The notes: generated by a model from the letters alone, not told the origin. A stretch of 64,000 bases of DNA from Chryseobacterium sp. BGARF1 (GCF_001677955.1 NZ_LELA01000058.1:1-64000), one strand, 5' to 3'. Shown: positions 8,811-18,185, counted from the first letter of the stretch. Made by a program: numbers and translations.

Positions 8811-9452
8811 ATGACACACTTAGAAAACATACAAAAACTTTTCTCAAAAGACTTCGTTGAAAGTCCTTTATTGGAAAGTTTTGAAGTGGGAAAAATATAT
8901 CTTTCCACCGGAAAATTGGTTGCCTGTGACCCTTTGATCACAAATGATATGCAACCTTTTACGACTCAATTTCCTAAAGGAGACTTTCAGGTTTTACTTC
9001 ACAAAGAAACTGAAAGTAATTGTGTAGCCTATGCTGAAATTATTTTTAGCAATGCCAAAATTACATCATGGAAAATGGCAATTACCAAAGAGCAAAATAT
9101 AAAAGATTTAGCAGAAGGTGAAGTTTTCGGTTATCCCGTAGAAAGCGGAATGGGATGTTTTATGGATCTTCAAACTCAGGAGCAGCTTAATCTTCATGAG
9201 CAGAAACTTTTCCAAAGAAAAGGAGACGATTTTATGGGAATTTATGAAGAATTTTTTCATGAGCATTTTTTCGATGAAAATGGTGCCATCGATCAGTTTG
9301 CATTTTTAAAACCCACAGAAGAAAATCCGGGAAATATTTTTGCTTTTGAAACAGGCTATGGTGAAGGTTTTTATGCAAGCTATATAGGATTTGACAAAGA
9401 AAATAATCCTGTGAAAATTATTACTGAATTTATTGAGATATTAGTAAGTTAA
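8811..9452 (+). CDS. DUF4241 domain protein
   Basis: A 213-residue cytosolic protein with no signal peptide, recognised as DUF4241 from LSTGKLVACDPLI near the N-terminus (about 33-45), the central FGYPVESGMGCFMD (about 107-120) and the C-terminal FETGYGEGFYASYIGFD. The family has no established biochemical role, although members occur in polymorphic-toxin immunity contexts in some genomes. No toxin gene is next to this one, so an immunity role is not suggested here. It lies downstream of valS behind an inverted repeat. Confidence 0.85.
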   Translation: MTHLENIQKLFSKDFVESPLLESFEVGKIYLSTGKLVACDPLITNDMQPFTTQFPKGDFQVLLHKETESNCVAYAEIIFSNAKITSWKMAITKEQNIKDLAEGEVFGYPVESGMGCFMDLQTQEQLNLHEQKLFQRKGDDFMGIYEEFFHEHFFDENGAIDQFAFLKPTEENPGNIFAFETGYGEGFYASYIGFDKENNPVKIITEFIEILVS

Positions 9453-9507
9453 AATTGCTTACATTTAAATAGTAGTTTTTAATTCAAAAGACTACGAATA
9501 TATTATT

Positions 9508-10395
9508 ATGAACTTTTCATCAGAGCATCCAAAGATTGTCGTTGTTGGCAGTTGTTCGCTAGATTTAGTACTCTATACTGATAAAATACCGTCTTGTAAT
9601 GAAACGGTGATAGCTCGTCATTCTGAAAATTATTTTGGAGGTAAAGGGGCAAATCAGGCAGTGGGTACAGCAAGATTGGGAGCCAATGTTCATTTTGTGG
9701 GTTGCGTAGGGATTGATCCTTTGGGGCAGCAAATCATGCGTAATCTCGTCAATGAAAATGTGAATGTAGGTTTTGTATATGAAACAGATCAAGAGGCTAC
9801 TGGTATTGCTTATGTAACGAGTTGTAACGGCGATTTTTCTATTGTTGTAGATCCTGCTTCCAATAAAAAATTAACCGAAAAACAGATTGATGATGCAGAG
9901 AAATATATTCACTCAGCATCTCTTATTCTTTTGCAGTTGGAGATTCCAATGGAGATTATAGAATATACGATAGCAAAAGCAAAAGGCCTTGGTAAAATGA
10001 TAGGTCTGTATGCATCTCCAGGCGCAAAATTAAATGATTATCTATTAGATCAAGTTGACTTTATCGTTGCCCGAAGCAATGAACTTTCTATTATTTTTGG
10101 AGAAGATAAAAGAGAAGAAATTTTCAAAAAATATCAGAATAAACTTTTTGTAAGAGACGAAACAAACTCTACCATTTATTTTGACGGAACTGAAATGAAA
10201 TATTTCCGCAACGAACATGAAAGTATGGTGTATAAGATGGGAATGGGAGACGCTTTTACGTCCGGTTTTGCGATAGCATTGTGCCATAAAAACACCATTG
10301 AGGACTGTGTGAAATTTGGTAACCTGGTTTCATCTAAAGTTTCTTTAGGGAAAGGCGCTCAGACAGCACTTCCTTATCTTAAAGATTTGATATAG
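9508..10395 (+). CDS. PfkB-family carbohydrate kinase (ribokinase-like)
   Basis: A 295-residue sugar kinase of the ribokinase fold. It has VVVGSCSLDLVLYTDKIP at the N-terminus and the substrate-binding FGGKGANQAVGTARLGANV (about 44-62), PfkB signature 1. The C-terminal signature has catalytic Asp in KMGMGDAFTSGFAIA (about 244-258). The usual GAGD anion hole reads GMGD here, a mild deviation. The VGCVGIDPLGQQI and ATGIAYV segments are typical of ribokinase, but no ribose transporter or pentose gene is adjacent, so the substrate is open. It ends in a hairpin terminator. Confidence 0.88.
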   Translation: MNFSSEHPKIVVVGSCSLDLVLYTDKIPSCNETVIARHSENYFGGKGANQAVGTARLGANVHFVGCVGIDPLGQQIMRNLVNENVNVGFVYETDQEATGIAYVTSCNGDFSIVVDPASNKKLTEKQIDDAEKYIHSASLILLQLEIPMEIIEYTIAKAKGLGKMIGLYASPGAKLNDYLLDQVDFIVARSNELSIIFGEDKREEIFKKYQNKLFVRDETNSTIYFDGTEMKYFRNEHESMVYKMGMGDAFTSGFAIALCHKNTIEDCVKFGNLVSSKVSLGKGAQTALPYLKDLI

Positions 10396-10451
10396 ACCCT
10401 ATTTAATGCATATTGATATATCTTTTTAATAGAGATTTATAAAGCTAAAAT

Positions 10452-10475
10452 TTCCACATTTGATGTGGATTTTTT
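10452..10475 (+). terminator. terminator after the sugar kinase
   Basis: TCCACAT-TTG-ATGTGGA is followed by seven T residues. An ATG inside this stem (10460) is in frame with the next gene but is a poor start choice for that reason. Confidence 0.8.
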
Positions 10476-10486
10476 TATTACATCTT

Positions 10487-11329
10487 ATGGAAAAACTGAT
10501 ACTCACCACCAAAGATCAATTTCAATTGACCACCCATCTTTTTAAACCTGAAAAATCTAATGGTAAGGTTTTGATTATCAATTCTGCTACGGGGGTAAAA
10601 CAGCAGGTTTACTTTTCTATTGCTCAATTTTTTTCTGAGAACGGATTTACGGTCATTACTTATGACTATCGTGGGATAGGACTGTCGAAGCCTGATAGAA
10701 TGAGAAAATTTAATGCTTCTATGCGAATTTGGGGGAATGAAGATTTTAAAACGGTCACAAATTTTATCATCGAAAACTATCCAGATCATCGCAAGTTTTG
10801 CCTAGGACATTCTGTTGGTGCTCTAATTATTGGGATGAATGAAAATTCTAAAATATTTGAAAAATTTATTTTCGTTGCCACCCAAAATGCTTTCATCGGA
10901 AATCTAAAAGGGAAGACCAAATGGGAAGCTTTTTTCGGTTTCGGATTGGCACAGCCTTTTTTTACAGAGCTATTTGGTTATTTCCCAGCGCATTGGTTTG
11001 GATTGGGAGAAAGTCTTCCAAAAAATTGCGCTTATGACTGGAGAACATTAATTTTGAACAGAAAATCTACAGGAAAATTATTGCTTAAAACTAATGATTA
11101 TTCAAAAGAATTAACCCAAAAAGTTTTTGTTTTATATGCTGAAGACGATGTTTGGTTAACTGATAAAGGGGTGAAAAGTCTACTTAATGATGTGTATTCT
11201 AATCTGAAACCTAATTATAGATTCTTACAGACTAAAGAATCAGAAAAAGGTGAGATTGGACATGTGAATTTTTTCAGAAGCTATAATAAAAAACTTTGGA
11301 ATATTATTTTGAAAGAAATTAAAAATTAA
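10487..11329 (+). CDS. alpha/beta hydrolase
   Basis: A 280-residue cytosolic hydrolase. Visible are SATGVKQQVYFSIAQFF (about 35-51), YDYRGIGLSKP after strand 4, and the nucleophile elbow GHSVG (about 108-112). A likely catalytic Asp lies in YAEDDVWLTDKGV and a likely His in IGHVNFFR (about 261-268). It resembles the COG4757-type predicted hydrolases; the substrate is unknown. I chose ATG 10487 (MEKLILTTKDQF) over the upstream in-frame ATG at 10460 because the latter lies inside the preceding terminator hairpin. Confidence 0.85.
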   Translation: MEKLILTTKDQFQLTTHLFKPEKSNGKVLIINSATGVKQQVYFSIAQFFSENGFTVITYDYRGIGLSKPDRMRKFNASMRIWGNEDFKTVTNFIIENYPDHRKFCLGHSVGALIIGMNENSKIFEKFIFVATQNAFIGNLKGKTKWEAFFGFGLAQPFFTELFGYFPAHWFGLGESLPKNCAYDWRTLILNRKSTGKLLLKTNDYSKELTQKVFVLYAEDDVWLTDKGVKSLLNDVYSNLKPNYRFLQTKESEKGEIGHVNFFRSYNKKLWNIILKEIKN

Positions 11330-11347
11330 GCAATGAAAATTTCCTTC

Positions 11348-11395
11348 CTTTGGAGGGGTGGCGGAAATTCGAAAGAATTTTTGACGGGGTGGTTT
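11348..11395. repeat. flavobacterial intergenic repeat remnant
   Basis: CCTTTGGAGGGGTGGCGG, a small hairpin AAATTC-GAAA-GAATTT (11365-11380), then GACGGGGTGGTTT. This GC-rich pattern, unlike the surrounding AT-rich spacer, resembles a dispersed element I know from flavobacterial spacers (from memory, not searched). Confidence 0.45.
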
Positions 11396-11420
11396 TAGAA
11401 ATAATATTTAAAAAATTAAA

Positions 11421-12065
11421 ATGAACAACATCATTCAAAACACAATACAATTCGTAAAAGAAAAATTAGAAGGTGCAGAAGCTGGTCACGACTGGTTTCA
11501 CATCGAAAGAGTATGGAAACTTTCAAAGAAAATTGCTCAGACTGAAAATTGTAATCTTAATGTTGTTGAGCTTTCTGCTTTATTACACGATATTGCCGAT
11601 CCTAAATTTCATAATGGAGATGAAACTTTAGCTTTAAAAATTTCCAGAGAATTTTTAGAAGCTCAGAATGTTGAGGAAGAGATTATTCAGCAGGTTTTAT
11701 TTATTATTCAGAATATTTCATTTAAAAATAGAGGTGAAGTTCCTCAAAGTTTACCAATCGAACTTAAAGTTGTGCAGGATGCCGACAGAATAGATGCAAT
11801 TGGCGCTATCGGAGTGGCAAGAACTTTCAATTTTGGTGGTTTTAAAAATAATATGATGTATCATCCAGATATTCAGCCAAAACTGAATATGACGAAAGAA
11901 GAATATAAAAAATCAAACGGAACAACAATCAATCATTTCTACGAAAAATTGTTGCTTTTGAAAGATTTAATGAATACTAATGAAGGCAAAAAAATAGCCG
12001 AAGAAAGACATCAGTTTATGCTGACTTTCCTCGACCAGTTTATGAAAGAATGGAATGTCGATTAA
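11421..12065 (+). CDS. HD-domain phosphohydrolase
   Basis: A 214-residue soluble HD-superfamily metal-dependent phosphohydrolase. The signature residues are H22 in GHDWFHIERVWKL (first His), the HD pair in ALLHDIADPKFH (about 52-63), and the distal Asp in QDADRIDAIGAIGVARTF (about 118-135). It matches the YedJ-like group acting on nucleotides or their derivatives, with substrate unknown. Its stop overlaps the stop of the convergent outer-membrane gene by four bases. Confidence 0.9.
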   Translation: MNNIIQNTIQFVKEKLEGAEAGHDWFHIERVWKLSKKIAQTENCNLNVVELSALLHDIADPKFHNGDETLALKISREFLEAQNVEEEIIQQVLFIIQNISFKNRGEVPQSLPIELKVVQDADRIDAIGAIGVARTFNFGGFKNNMMYHPDIQPKLNMTKEEYKKSNGTTINHFYEKLLLLKDLMNTNEGKKIAEERHQFMLTFLDQFMKEWNVD

Positions 12066-13300
12066 AAGATGTTGTAACCTAAAATGACAGAAAAGTATTT
12101 TAATTGAGCGCTTTGATCTGCTTTTAGTTTTAGTATTTCACCAGCTGTATTATATCTCAACTCTAAAGTATATTTATTGTTATAAGTGTAGCCAGCTCCT
12201 AGTACAAAAGAGTTAAAAGGTTTTGCTGGTGAAATAGGAACCTGATAAAATGATCTATTTTCGTAGCTAAAATCGAAATGTTTTGCGGTACCTACGTTGA
12301 TTGTCACAATATTCATAGCAGCATTCAAAAAGATCTTAGATTTATCATTTACATACATATGATGTTTTAGTCCTAAAGATACATTGATAAAAGAATAGCT
12401 ATCCAAGGAAAAGTCATAAATGTTAGAGCTTCTACTTTTAAGTTTTTCGGAGGAATAAATAGCGTAGGAAGGTTCGAAAATAACCGACCACTTATTTTTG
12501 TTGAATGGTAAAAATAATTCAGCCTCTACCCCAAATCTGAATGATGATCTTGAAGTAAACTCTGTATTTGTAAAATTCGGGTTGTAAAAAGAAAGTGGAG
12601 CATAAAAATTCATTCCAGGTCTTATATTAAGATTAAATTTGTTGCTATTTTTTGCTTTGCTATCAATTTTAAAAGTTGTAGAATTACCTGTCTGACTAGC
12701 CTTAGCAAAAATATTTTTTAAATCATTGTCACTGTATTTTGCTAGAGCTATTTCTTTTTTTGTTATTTCGGTATTCGAAAAAATTGTAGCTAGTTGCTCC
12801 TTATAGTCTTCATTAATAGCCACAGCCATTTGGTTTCCCTGAGGGTGATATTTTTTATAAATTAATAATTTGATATCACGGTTATTATTGTCTGAATAAA
12901 AATAATTGATTAAGTTATTGCCTCTATAAGAGTATAATTTTTTTTCATCAGAAACTAATTGTTTTAAAAAAACATTTGCTTTTTTTAATTCAGGATCTTT
13001 TTTATAAGATAAGAAAGATAAATCTCTAGACGATGTATCTATAGTACCATTGTAATTGATATACGACTCATGTCCATATATTCCAAATTCTTCTGTATTG
13101 GTGATATTTCCAGTTAGTTCTGAGGAATTTTCATTGATTTTGTAAACAAAAGATTCTGGAGAATTTACCCATTCAATATTTCTAATTAAAACATCTTGTT
13201 TGTCACCATTGTGAGTAATAATATATCCTTTTTCAAATTTGATTTGAGCATTGATTACTGAGGTTATGAACAAAAAACAGCTCAAAATAATTCTTTTCAT
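12062..13300 (-). CDS. outer-membrane beta-barrel protein (PorT-like C-terminus)
   Basis: A 412-residue exported protein. Signal peptide MKRIILSCFLFITSVINAQ is followed by a soluble region of about 180 residues (GYIITHNGDKQDVLIRNIEW, then a segment with YNGTIDTSSRDLSFLSYKKD). From about 215 on, alternating aromatic/polar strands form a predicted barrel (FNLNIRPGMNFYAPLSF, FRFGVEAELFLPFNKNKWSVIFEPSY, FSVILGYNIF). It ends in an aromatic residue as barrel proteins do. I know similar flavobacterial proteins only as hypothetical. A TATATTTG -7 box (minus strand) lies at 13323-13330. Confidence 0.8.
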   Translation of the reverse strand: MKRIILSCFLFITSVINAQIKFEKGYIITHNGDKQDVLIRNIEWVNSPESFVYKINENSSELTGNITNTEEFGIYGHESYINYNGTIDTSSRDLSFLSYKKDPELKKANVFLKQLVSDEKKLYSYRGNNLINYFYSDNNNRDIKLLIYKKYHPQGNQMAVAINEDYKEQLATIFSNTEITKKEIALAKYSDNDLKNIFAKASQTGNSTTFKIDSKAKNSNKFNLNIRPGMNFYAPLSFYNPNFTNTEFTSRSSFRFGVEAELFLPFNKNKWSVIFEPSYAIYSSEKLKSRSSNIYDFSLDSYSFINVSLGLKHHMYVNDKSKIFLNAAMNIVTINVGTAKHFDFSYENRSFYQVPISPAKPFNSFVLGAGYTYNNKYTLELRYNTAGEILKLKADQSAQLKYFSVILGYNIF

Positions 13301-13322
13301 AGTTACTTATTTAGTTTTGACG

Positions 13323-13348
13323 CAAATATACATAAATAAGTATCTTTG
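13323..13348. promoter_or_regulatory. divergent -7 boxes
   Basis: TATATTTG on the minus strand (13323-13330) serves the barrel gene. TATCTTTG on the plus strand (13341-13348) serves the membrane protein gene at 13354, with a TTTG at 13316-13319 as a possible -33 box. The plus box ends only five bases before the ATG, implying a leaderless or near-leaderless message. Confidence 0.6.
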
Positions 13349-13353
13349 CACTT

Positions 13354-13944
13354 ATGGGATTTATCATTTTTGTTATTTTTCTTTCGCTGGTTTTCTCGCT
13401 CTTTTTTTCAAAACTGAAAAAAGGAAAATTGGGACAGTTGGCTAAACTTTTCAGGATTGCAAGTGTGGTTTTTGCGGTTTCTGTCTTTACCTATTGGTTC
13501 ATCAAAAAATCGGTGATAGGCGTTGTCAACAATTCTTTGTCATTACAGGTAATCAACAAACTTCCGCAGCCCCTTGATTTTTATGTCATCAATGTAAATA
13601 ATTTTGATAAAAATACACCTTTAGAAACCAAACACATTGGAAAAATTCGTCCCGAATATTACAGAGTAGAGTATCTGAAGATGAATAAGTCTGATGAATA
13701 TTGGGTTGCCGGATATTTGGGTAAAAAAAATCTTGTTTATTTTTCCCAACATTCTGTACCCAATAAAAATATAGATCAGATGCTTGAGGTAAAGAATTAC
13801 ATCAATCAAAGCGAAAAACTTTCGGCAATAGCTAAAAAAGAAATTGAAGAAGACAACTACCAAAATATGGTAATGGGAATTTGGGTAACCCTTTGTTTCC
13901 TATTATTATTCCTCAATTTTGTTCTTTTGGTAAGAAAAAAATAA
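13354..13944 (+). CDS. membrane protein of unknown function
   Basis: A 196-residue protein with three hydrophobic stretches: about 1-19, about 34-50 (IASVVFAVSVFTYWFI) and a C-terminal one at about 172-191 (GIWVTLCFLLLFLNFVLLV). Between them is a soluble, probably periplasmic, domain with LEVKNYINQSEKLSAIAKKEIEED. No family is recognised. The ATG lies five bases after a good -7 box. A longer-looking start at 13251 in another frame is not supported. It converges on the DUF72 gene with no obvious terminator between. Confidence 0.75.
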   Translation: MGFIIFVIFLSLVFSLFFSKLKKGKLGQLAKLFRIASVVFAVSVFTYWFIKKSVIGVVNNSLSLQVINKLPQPLDFYVINVNNFDKNTPLETKHIGKIRPEYYRVEYLKMNKSDEYWVAGYLGKKNLVYFSQHSVPNKNIDQMLEVKNYINQSEKLSAIAKKEIEEDNYQNMVMGIWVTLCFLLLFLNFVLLVRKK

Positions 13945-13946
13945 TC

Positions 13947-14834
13947 CTAAAATAGAGTAGGCCTTTCATCTGCCAATTTCGGAACCAAAATATCAGTTTT
14001 CCATTCTTTATTTAATTTTTCAATAAAATAAGCTGATAAAAGTGGAGATGCTTTTTCGATATTTTGATGAACGAAGAAATAAAGATTCTGCAATCCCTCT
14101 TTTTTCCATTGGGTAAGATGATTCAGCCAATCGTCTAATCTTTCGTAATCGCTTTCTGCATTGGCTCCCACATATCTAATAAATGCATTAGGTGTAGTGA
14201 GTCTCATGTGAAGCATATCTCGTCTTCCCGCTGTATCTACGATAATATTGGTGATGCCGTTATGTTCAAAAAGCTGACAGGTTTTATCAAAAATATCTTC
14301 ATCTGTAAACCATTCTGTATTTCGAAGTTCGATGGCTAAGGGCACTTCTTTTGGCCATTTATTCACAAACTGCTCCAGCCTTTCATAATCTTTTGGTTTA
14401 AAATTATCATGAAGCTGTAGGAAAACCATTCCTAATTTATCATCAAAATTGAGAACAGCTGTTGCAAACTGAGTCACTACATCATCAATATTCAAAAGTC
14501 TTCTGAAATGTGAGACCGTATTGGTTATTTTGGGGAAAAACTTAAAATTCTCAGGTGTCTTTTCTTTCCATGTTAAAACCTGTTCAGAACTTGGCATCCC
14601 ATAAAATGTTGCATTTAACTCAATCGAGTTGAATTGTGTAGCATAATAGGTTAATTCGTCCTTTGTTCCTTTTGGATAAAAGCCTTTCAGGTCGGTCTTG
14701 TTCCATTTTGCACAGCCTATCGAAATATTTTCGAGCCCTTTTTTATTTTGCTTTAAAATTTCCTGGGTTTTAGGATGATTTTTTGGTAAGGTAAAGTCTA
14801 CTTGTGAAGGGTCTTCTACTTGTCCGAATTTCAT
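13947..14834 (-). CDS. DUF72 family protein
   Basis: A 295-residue TIM-barrel-like protein of the DUF72 (YecE) family. It has ISIGCAKWNKTDLKGFYPKG (about 36-55), YATQFNSIELNATFYGMPS (about 66-84), FKFFPKITNTVSHFRRL and AIELRNTEWF (about 167-176). Biochemical function is not established for the family. Length is typical. It has its own -7 box at 14871-14878 and so is probably transcribed apart from the LytTR operon upstream. Confidence 0.92.
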   Translation of the reverse strand: MKFGQVEDPSQVDFTLPKNHPKTQEILKQNKKGLENISIGCAKWNKTDLKGFYPKGTKDELTYYATQFNSIELNATFYGMPSSEQVLTWKEKTPENFKFFPKITNTVSHFRRLLNIDDVVTQFATAVLNFDDKLGMVFLQLHDNFKPKDYERLEQFVNKWPKEVPLAIELRNTEWFTDEDIFDKTCQLFEHNGITNIIVDTAGRRDMLHMRLTTPNAFIRYVGANAESDYERLDDWLNHLTQWKKEGLQNLYFFVHQNIEKASPLLSAYFIEKLNKEWKTDILVPKLADERPTLF

Positions 14835-14870
14835 TGACTTAGGTTTTAGGGATTAGGTGATAGGTTTAAA

Positions 14871-14878
14871 CAAATATA
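14871..14878 (-). promoter_or_regulatory. -7 box of the DUF72 gene
   Basis: TATATTTG on the minus strand, 37 bases before the start codon, matches TAnnTTTG. Confidence 0.55.
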
Positions 14879-14987
14879 AATAAATTTTTATTTGATTTAA
14901 AGCATTCCAATTTCATTTTATTAAGCACATTCAAAAGCACAAAGAAATAATATTGATGATTAATTTTAAAGCCTAAATGCTGTTTTA

Positions 14988-16583
14988 TTATAATTTGAAA
15001 TTACGTGAAACGGGAATTTCTGAATTATCAGCCATTGTTATAAATTTAGACTGCGACTGCTTGATATAATTTTTATTGATGATGTAAGAACGATGACACT
15101 TTACAAAATTAGCGGGTAGCTCTTCTATAATATCTGCCAGTTTCCCTCTTACAAAATGATTTTTACTTTCGATGGTATGCACGTTCAGATAGTGGTCATC
15201 GGCTTTTATGTACACCAACTGATCGAGGTTTATTTTGGTTTTGTCTTTTAGAATGATGTTTTCTTTTTCTATTATTTTCCTCAGGTTTTTGAGTTCATCT
15301 ACTGTTTGATTATGCTCTTTTTCTAAAGATTCTTTTTCCTGAGACAGTTCTTTTTCTCTCATAATAAAAGAAATGAAGAAAAAGCAAAAATTGAGATTGT
15401 CGCAGATTTGGAGCAAAAGATAGGAAGTGTCTGATATTTTAATCCAATTGGGGTTGAGATTAATCAGATTGAGAAATCTTGGAAGTGCTACTTCAAACGA
15501 ACTAATCATGGCAATTAGAATTCCTATGAAAAGATATTTACGATAACCGTTTCTGTGGAAGTATGCAAAATAAAAAACACAGGTTAAAGTTATAAAATCG
15601 ACAATTGCAGCGGTGTTAAGTATCAATCGGAATACCGAAATAACGATAGGATTATTGATAAAAGGTAAGGCTTCGACAAAAAATAAAATGACCCAGAAGA
15701 CTGTAATCCAAACTAAAAAACGGTATAAAAATGACTTTTTATCTAAATCAAAAAAGCTGATAATCAAAAAATTAAATACGACAATAAATAAATCTCCCAA
15801 AGCTTCATATATCATTTTGTTGCTAATGAACGGTAAAAAACGGGTTTCAAAAACTAAAAAATGAATTTCGTTTAAATAAAATAAAATAAACAAAAGACAT
15901 TGTAATGAAAAGAAGAAATATATTCTTTTAAAACCTAAAAGATACATTTTGAAAATCCCAAACAGAAGCAATGCGAATTGGAATCCTGCAATAAAAACGG
16001 TAAACAAGAAGTATAAACTCAAGGGCTTACTTTGCTTTTTTTCGAAGTCTTTCAGGTACTTTGTTTCACTTTGCAACTCAATTTCAGGAATCGGAAGGAT
16101 GTATTTGTATTTTTTAAGATAGATAATATATTGAGTAATTTTATACTTTTTTGGACTTAATATCAATTGTTTATCATTATTTTTAATTGAAAAATCAGAA
16201 ACTCTGTTGGCATACCCCGTTTTTGCAATGAGCTGATAATGATTGTTTTTAAGTTCATAAGCCTGCATATAAGCAATATCGTCTTTTGCGGAAAGATAAA
16301 GATGGGTGTTTTTATCCTGAAAATTAAGAACACTAAATTTTATAACCGCATATTGCAAAGTATCAGGAATTGGATATTGCTTTAAAGTGGAGGCGTCAAA
16401 TGGTTTAAAATCTAGCTGATTGATAAATGTAGCAGATAAATTTTCTTGATTGGTATAAGCAATCTGAGCATTTTTATATAAAGAAATACTGTCTGTTTCT
16501 GGCGAAAAAACAATGCTCTTCTGCTGCGAAAACGCAAAGGTCTGGAATAAAAATACTCCAAATAAAAGCAAAAGCTTTGGCAT
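14988..16583 (-). CDS. 7TM sensor with C-terminal LytTR DNA-binding domain
   Basis: A one-protein membrane regulator of about 531 residues. Signal peptide MPKLLLLFGVFLFQTFAFSQ leads an extracellular domain of about 150 residues like the 7TMR-DISM extracellular type. Seven transmembrane segments follow (about 180-395), then a coiled coil (KELSQEKESLEKEHNQTVDEL). The LytTR domain is at about 450-531 (LDQLVYIKADDHYLNVHT, RGKLADIIEELPANFVKCHRSYIINKNYI, SEIPVSRNF). It would sense an envelope signal and bind DNA from the membrane. The upstream in-frame start at 16610 is possible, but 16583 starts the signal peptide. It is the last gene of a six-gene run. Confidence 0.9.
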   Translation of the reverse strand: MPKLLLLFGVFLFQTFAFSQQKSIVFSPETDSISLYKNAQIAYTNQENLSATFINQLDFKPFDASTLKQYPIPDTLQYAVIKFSVLNFQDKNTHLYLSAKDDIAYMQAYELKNNHYQLIAKTGYANRVSDFSIKNNDKQLILSPKKYKITQYIIYLKKYKYILPIPEIELQSETKYLKDFEKKQSKPLSLYFLFTVFIAGFQFALLLFGIFKMYLLGFKRIYFFFSLQCLLFILFYLNEIHFLVFETRFLPFISNKMIYEALGDLFIVVFNFLIISFFDLDKKSFLYRFLVWITVFWVILFFVEALPFINNPIVISVFRLILNTAAIVDFITLTCVFYFAYFHRNGYRKYLFIGILIAMISSFEVALPRFLNLINLNPNWIKISDTSYLLLQICDNLNFCFFFISFIMREKELSQEKESLEKEHNQTVDELKNLRKIIEKENIILKDKTKINLDQLVYIKADDHYLNVHTIESKNHFVRGKLADIIEELPANFVKCHRSYIINKNYIKQSQSKFITMADNSEIPVSRNFKL

Positions 16584-16617
16584 CTTTATAAAACAGAATT
16601 TCGGTAACATTTTAATG

Positions 16618-17109
16618 TCATTTGGCTTTCCAAGCGGTTGAAATATTCAATAGGCCGTAAAAATCTAAATCAGAGTCTCCTTTTGTATTTCTAACGGTTT
16701 CAAAAACACCCGCTTCATCACCTACTACAACATTAAATTCAAATGCAGGGAAATTTCCGTTTTCATCAGGTTCTCCTACTATAATAGAAACATGACCGTG
16801 AGGTCCGGTTTTGAATTTCCAAAATACAAGATTCCCGATTTCGAAAAGATGGGTTTTGTATTTAGGTTTTGCTAATTCATAAAAATCGATAGCACCAGGA
16901 TGTTTTGGTAAATCAAATTTAATTAAAAATTGTTCCTCCAAAAGATGTAAAGTATAGCAAATTCCTGTCATACAGTAAGGATTTCCTAGTTCAGCAAGTG
17001 GCATCCAGATATTTATCTTATCAATAAAAGGCGAACGGTTTTGTCCTCCGGTTTCAGTTTCACCTTCAAATTGTCTGGCTTGTATTATTATTTCTTTGAT
17101 GATATCCAT
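16618..17109 (-). CDS. CHAP/NlpC-like putative cysteine amidase
   Basis: A 163-residue protein from ATG 17109 (MDIIKEIIIQARQFEGETET); a longer frame to 17229 adds an unlikely basic extension. The pattern fits a papain-fold amidase: a Cys in NPYCMTGICYTLHLL (about 46-60) and, after the DIGNLVFWKF-type segment, a His in GPHGHVSIIVGE (about 109-120), as in CHAP or phage-type lysins. There is no signal peptide, so an envelope role would need export by another route. Assignment rests on motif reading only. Confidence 0.6.
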   Translation of the reverse strand: MDIIKEIIIQARQFEGETETGGQNRSPFIDKINIWMPLAELGNPYCMTGICYTLHLLEEQFLIKFDLPKHPGAIDFYELAKPKYKTHLFEIGNLVFWKFKTGPHGHVSIIVGEPDENGNFPAFEFNVVVGDEAGVFETVRNTKGDSDLDFYGLLNISTAWKAK

Positions 17110-17244
17110 GGTATTATTCGTTTTAATAAATTTACGTCTTTCTAATAAAAGCCCCGCAAATTTTTGAAAATATACGAGGCTTGGGAAATGGTTATTGGTT
17201 TTTTGCTTAAATCTATACTTGTATTTCATTATTTAGAATAAATC

Positions 17245-17820
17245 TTAGAGACTGCAAGATGATGTGGTTTTATTCTCGGAACTCGTACTTACACTTTGTC
17301 TCCCGTTGCAATTAACGTATCCGTTTTTTCTGCAATCTAATCCTTCAAAACAAACTTCGGAAACCTCTATTCTAAACTGATCCGAATCGTTATTAACAAT
17401 AATAGCTTTGGTAAGTCCAAAATCATTGGTATAAGATGCTCCAGGGTCGATATAATAAGTAAGAGTACCATTTTGATTATTGTCATTTCCTACAATAAGA
17501 GTGTATCTTAATTGAACTGCTTTAGAATAATTATTTTTGAGCTTTACACCCCAAGAATAAAATTTTCCGTCTTTGTTGTAGCCATAATTTTTTACAATAA
17601 AACCAAGACTTCGGTAGCACTCGTTTTCATAAGGCCTTTCCTCTAAGTTATTTTTTTGTTTGGGTGAAGTTTCTTGTTTGTTGGGTTTATAGCTGCCAGT
17701 TGCCAATCCGTATCCTTTTTTGTTTTCTGTTTTCATCTGCGAAAAAGCAGAAAAAGGCACAAGAGAAAAACATATGAATGCTATTAAAACATAGTTTTTT
17801 ATGATTGTTTGATTTTTCAT
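17245..17820 (-). CDS. secreted Cys-containing protein of unknown function
   Basis: A 191-residue exported protein with signal peptide MKNQTIIKNYVLIAFICFSL...AFSQ. After a basic/Asn-rich linker comes a compact domain (about 65-165) with ECYRSLGFIVKNYGYNKDG and WGVKLKNNYSKAVQLRYTLIVG, like an immunoglobulin-type fold in pattern, and a cluster of cysteines (VCFEGLDCRKNGYVNC). The tail is Ser/Thr-rich and ends SSCSL. No family recognised. It is the fourth gene of the minus-strand operon. Confidence 0.75.
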   Translation of the reverse strand: MKNQTIIKNYVLIAFICFSLVPFSAFSQMKTENKKGYGLATGSYKPNKQETSPKQKNNLEERPYENECYRSLGFIVKNYGYNKDGKFYSWGVKLKNNYSKAVQLRYTLIVGNDNNQNGTLTYYIDPGASYTNDFGLTKAIIVNNDSDQFRIEVSEVCFEGLDCRKNGYVNCNGRQSVSTSSENKTTSSCSL

Positions 17821-17855
17821 GAGATAAGATTTTTAAATAGTTTTATGAGTGTATT

Positions 17856-18185
17856 TTAGAAATCAGTTAAAGTGATAAGCTCTTCAAATTTTTGAGGTTT
17901 ATCGATGTTTTTTTTTGCTTCTTTCAAGGTTATTTTTTGTAGTATTTTTTTATCACTATTTACGTAAGCGTTGTACAAATCTCCAAAGCAAACTGGTAGT
18001 AATTCTTCTTTTTGTGAAACTGTATTCAGCTTTGTGAAAAGACATGATTCATTTTTGTCATAGATATAATAAGAGTTTCCTTCTTTTATTACTAATGCTC
18101 TTTTTATAGTAATCGTATCCTGCGAATTTTGGGCATTGTAAAGTGAAATACCAAAAAGTAATATTGATGTTACTAGTGTTTTCAT
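17856..18185 (-). CDS. small secreted protein of unknown function
   Basis: A 109-residue protein with signal peptide MKTLVTSILLFGISLYNAQ, then a short domain with KEGNSYYIYDKNESCLFTKL. No family recognised. Spacers of 26 and 35 bases to its neighbours place it in the same operon. Confidence 0.7.
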   Translation of the reverse strand: MKTLVTSILLFGISLYNAQNSQDTITIKRALVIKEGNSYYIYDKNESCLFTKLNTVSQKEELLPVCFGDLYNAYVNSDKKILQKITLKEAKKNIDKPQKFEELITLTDF

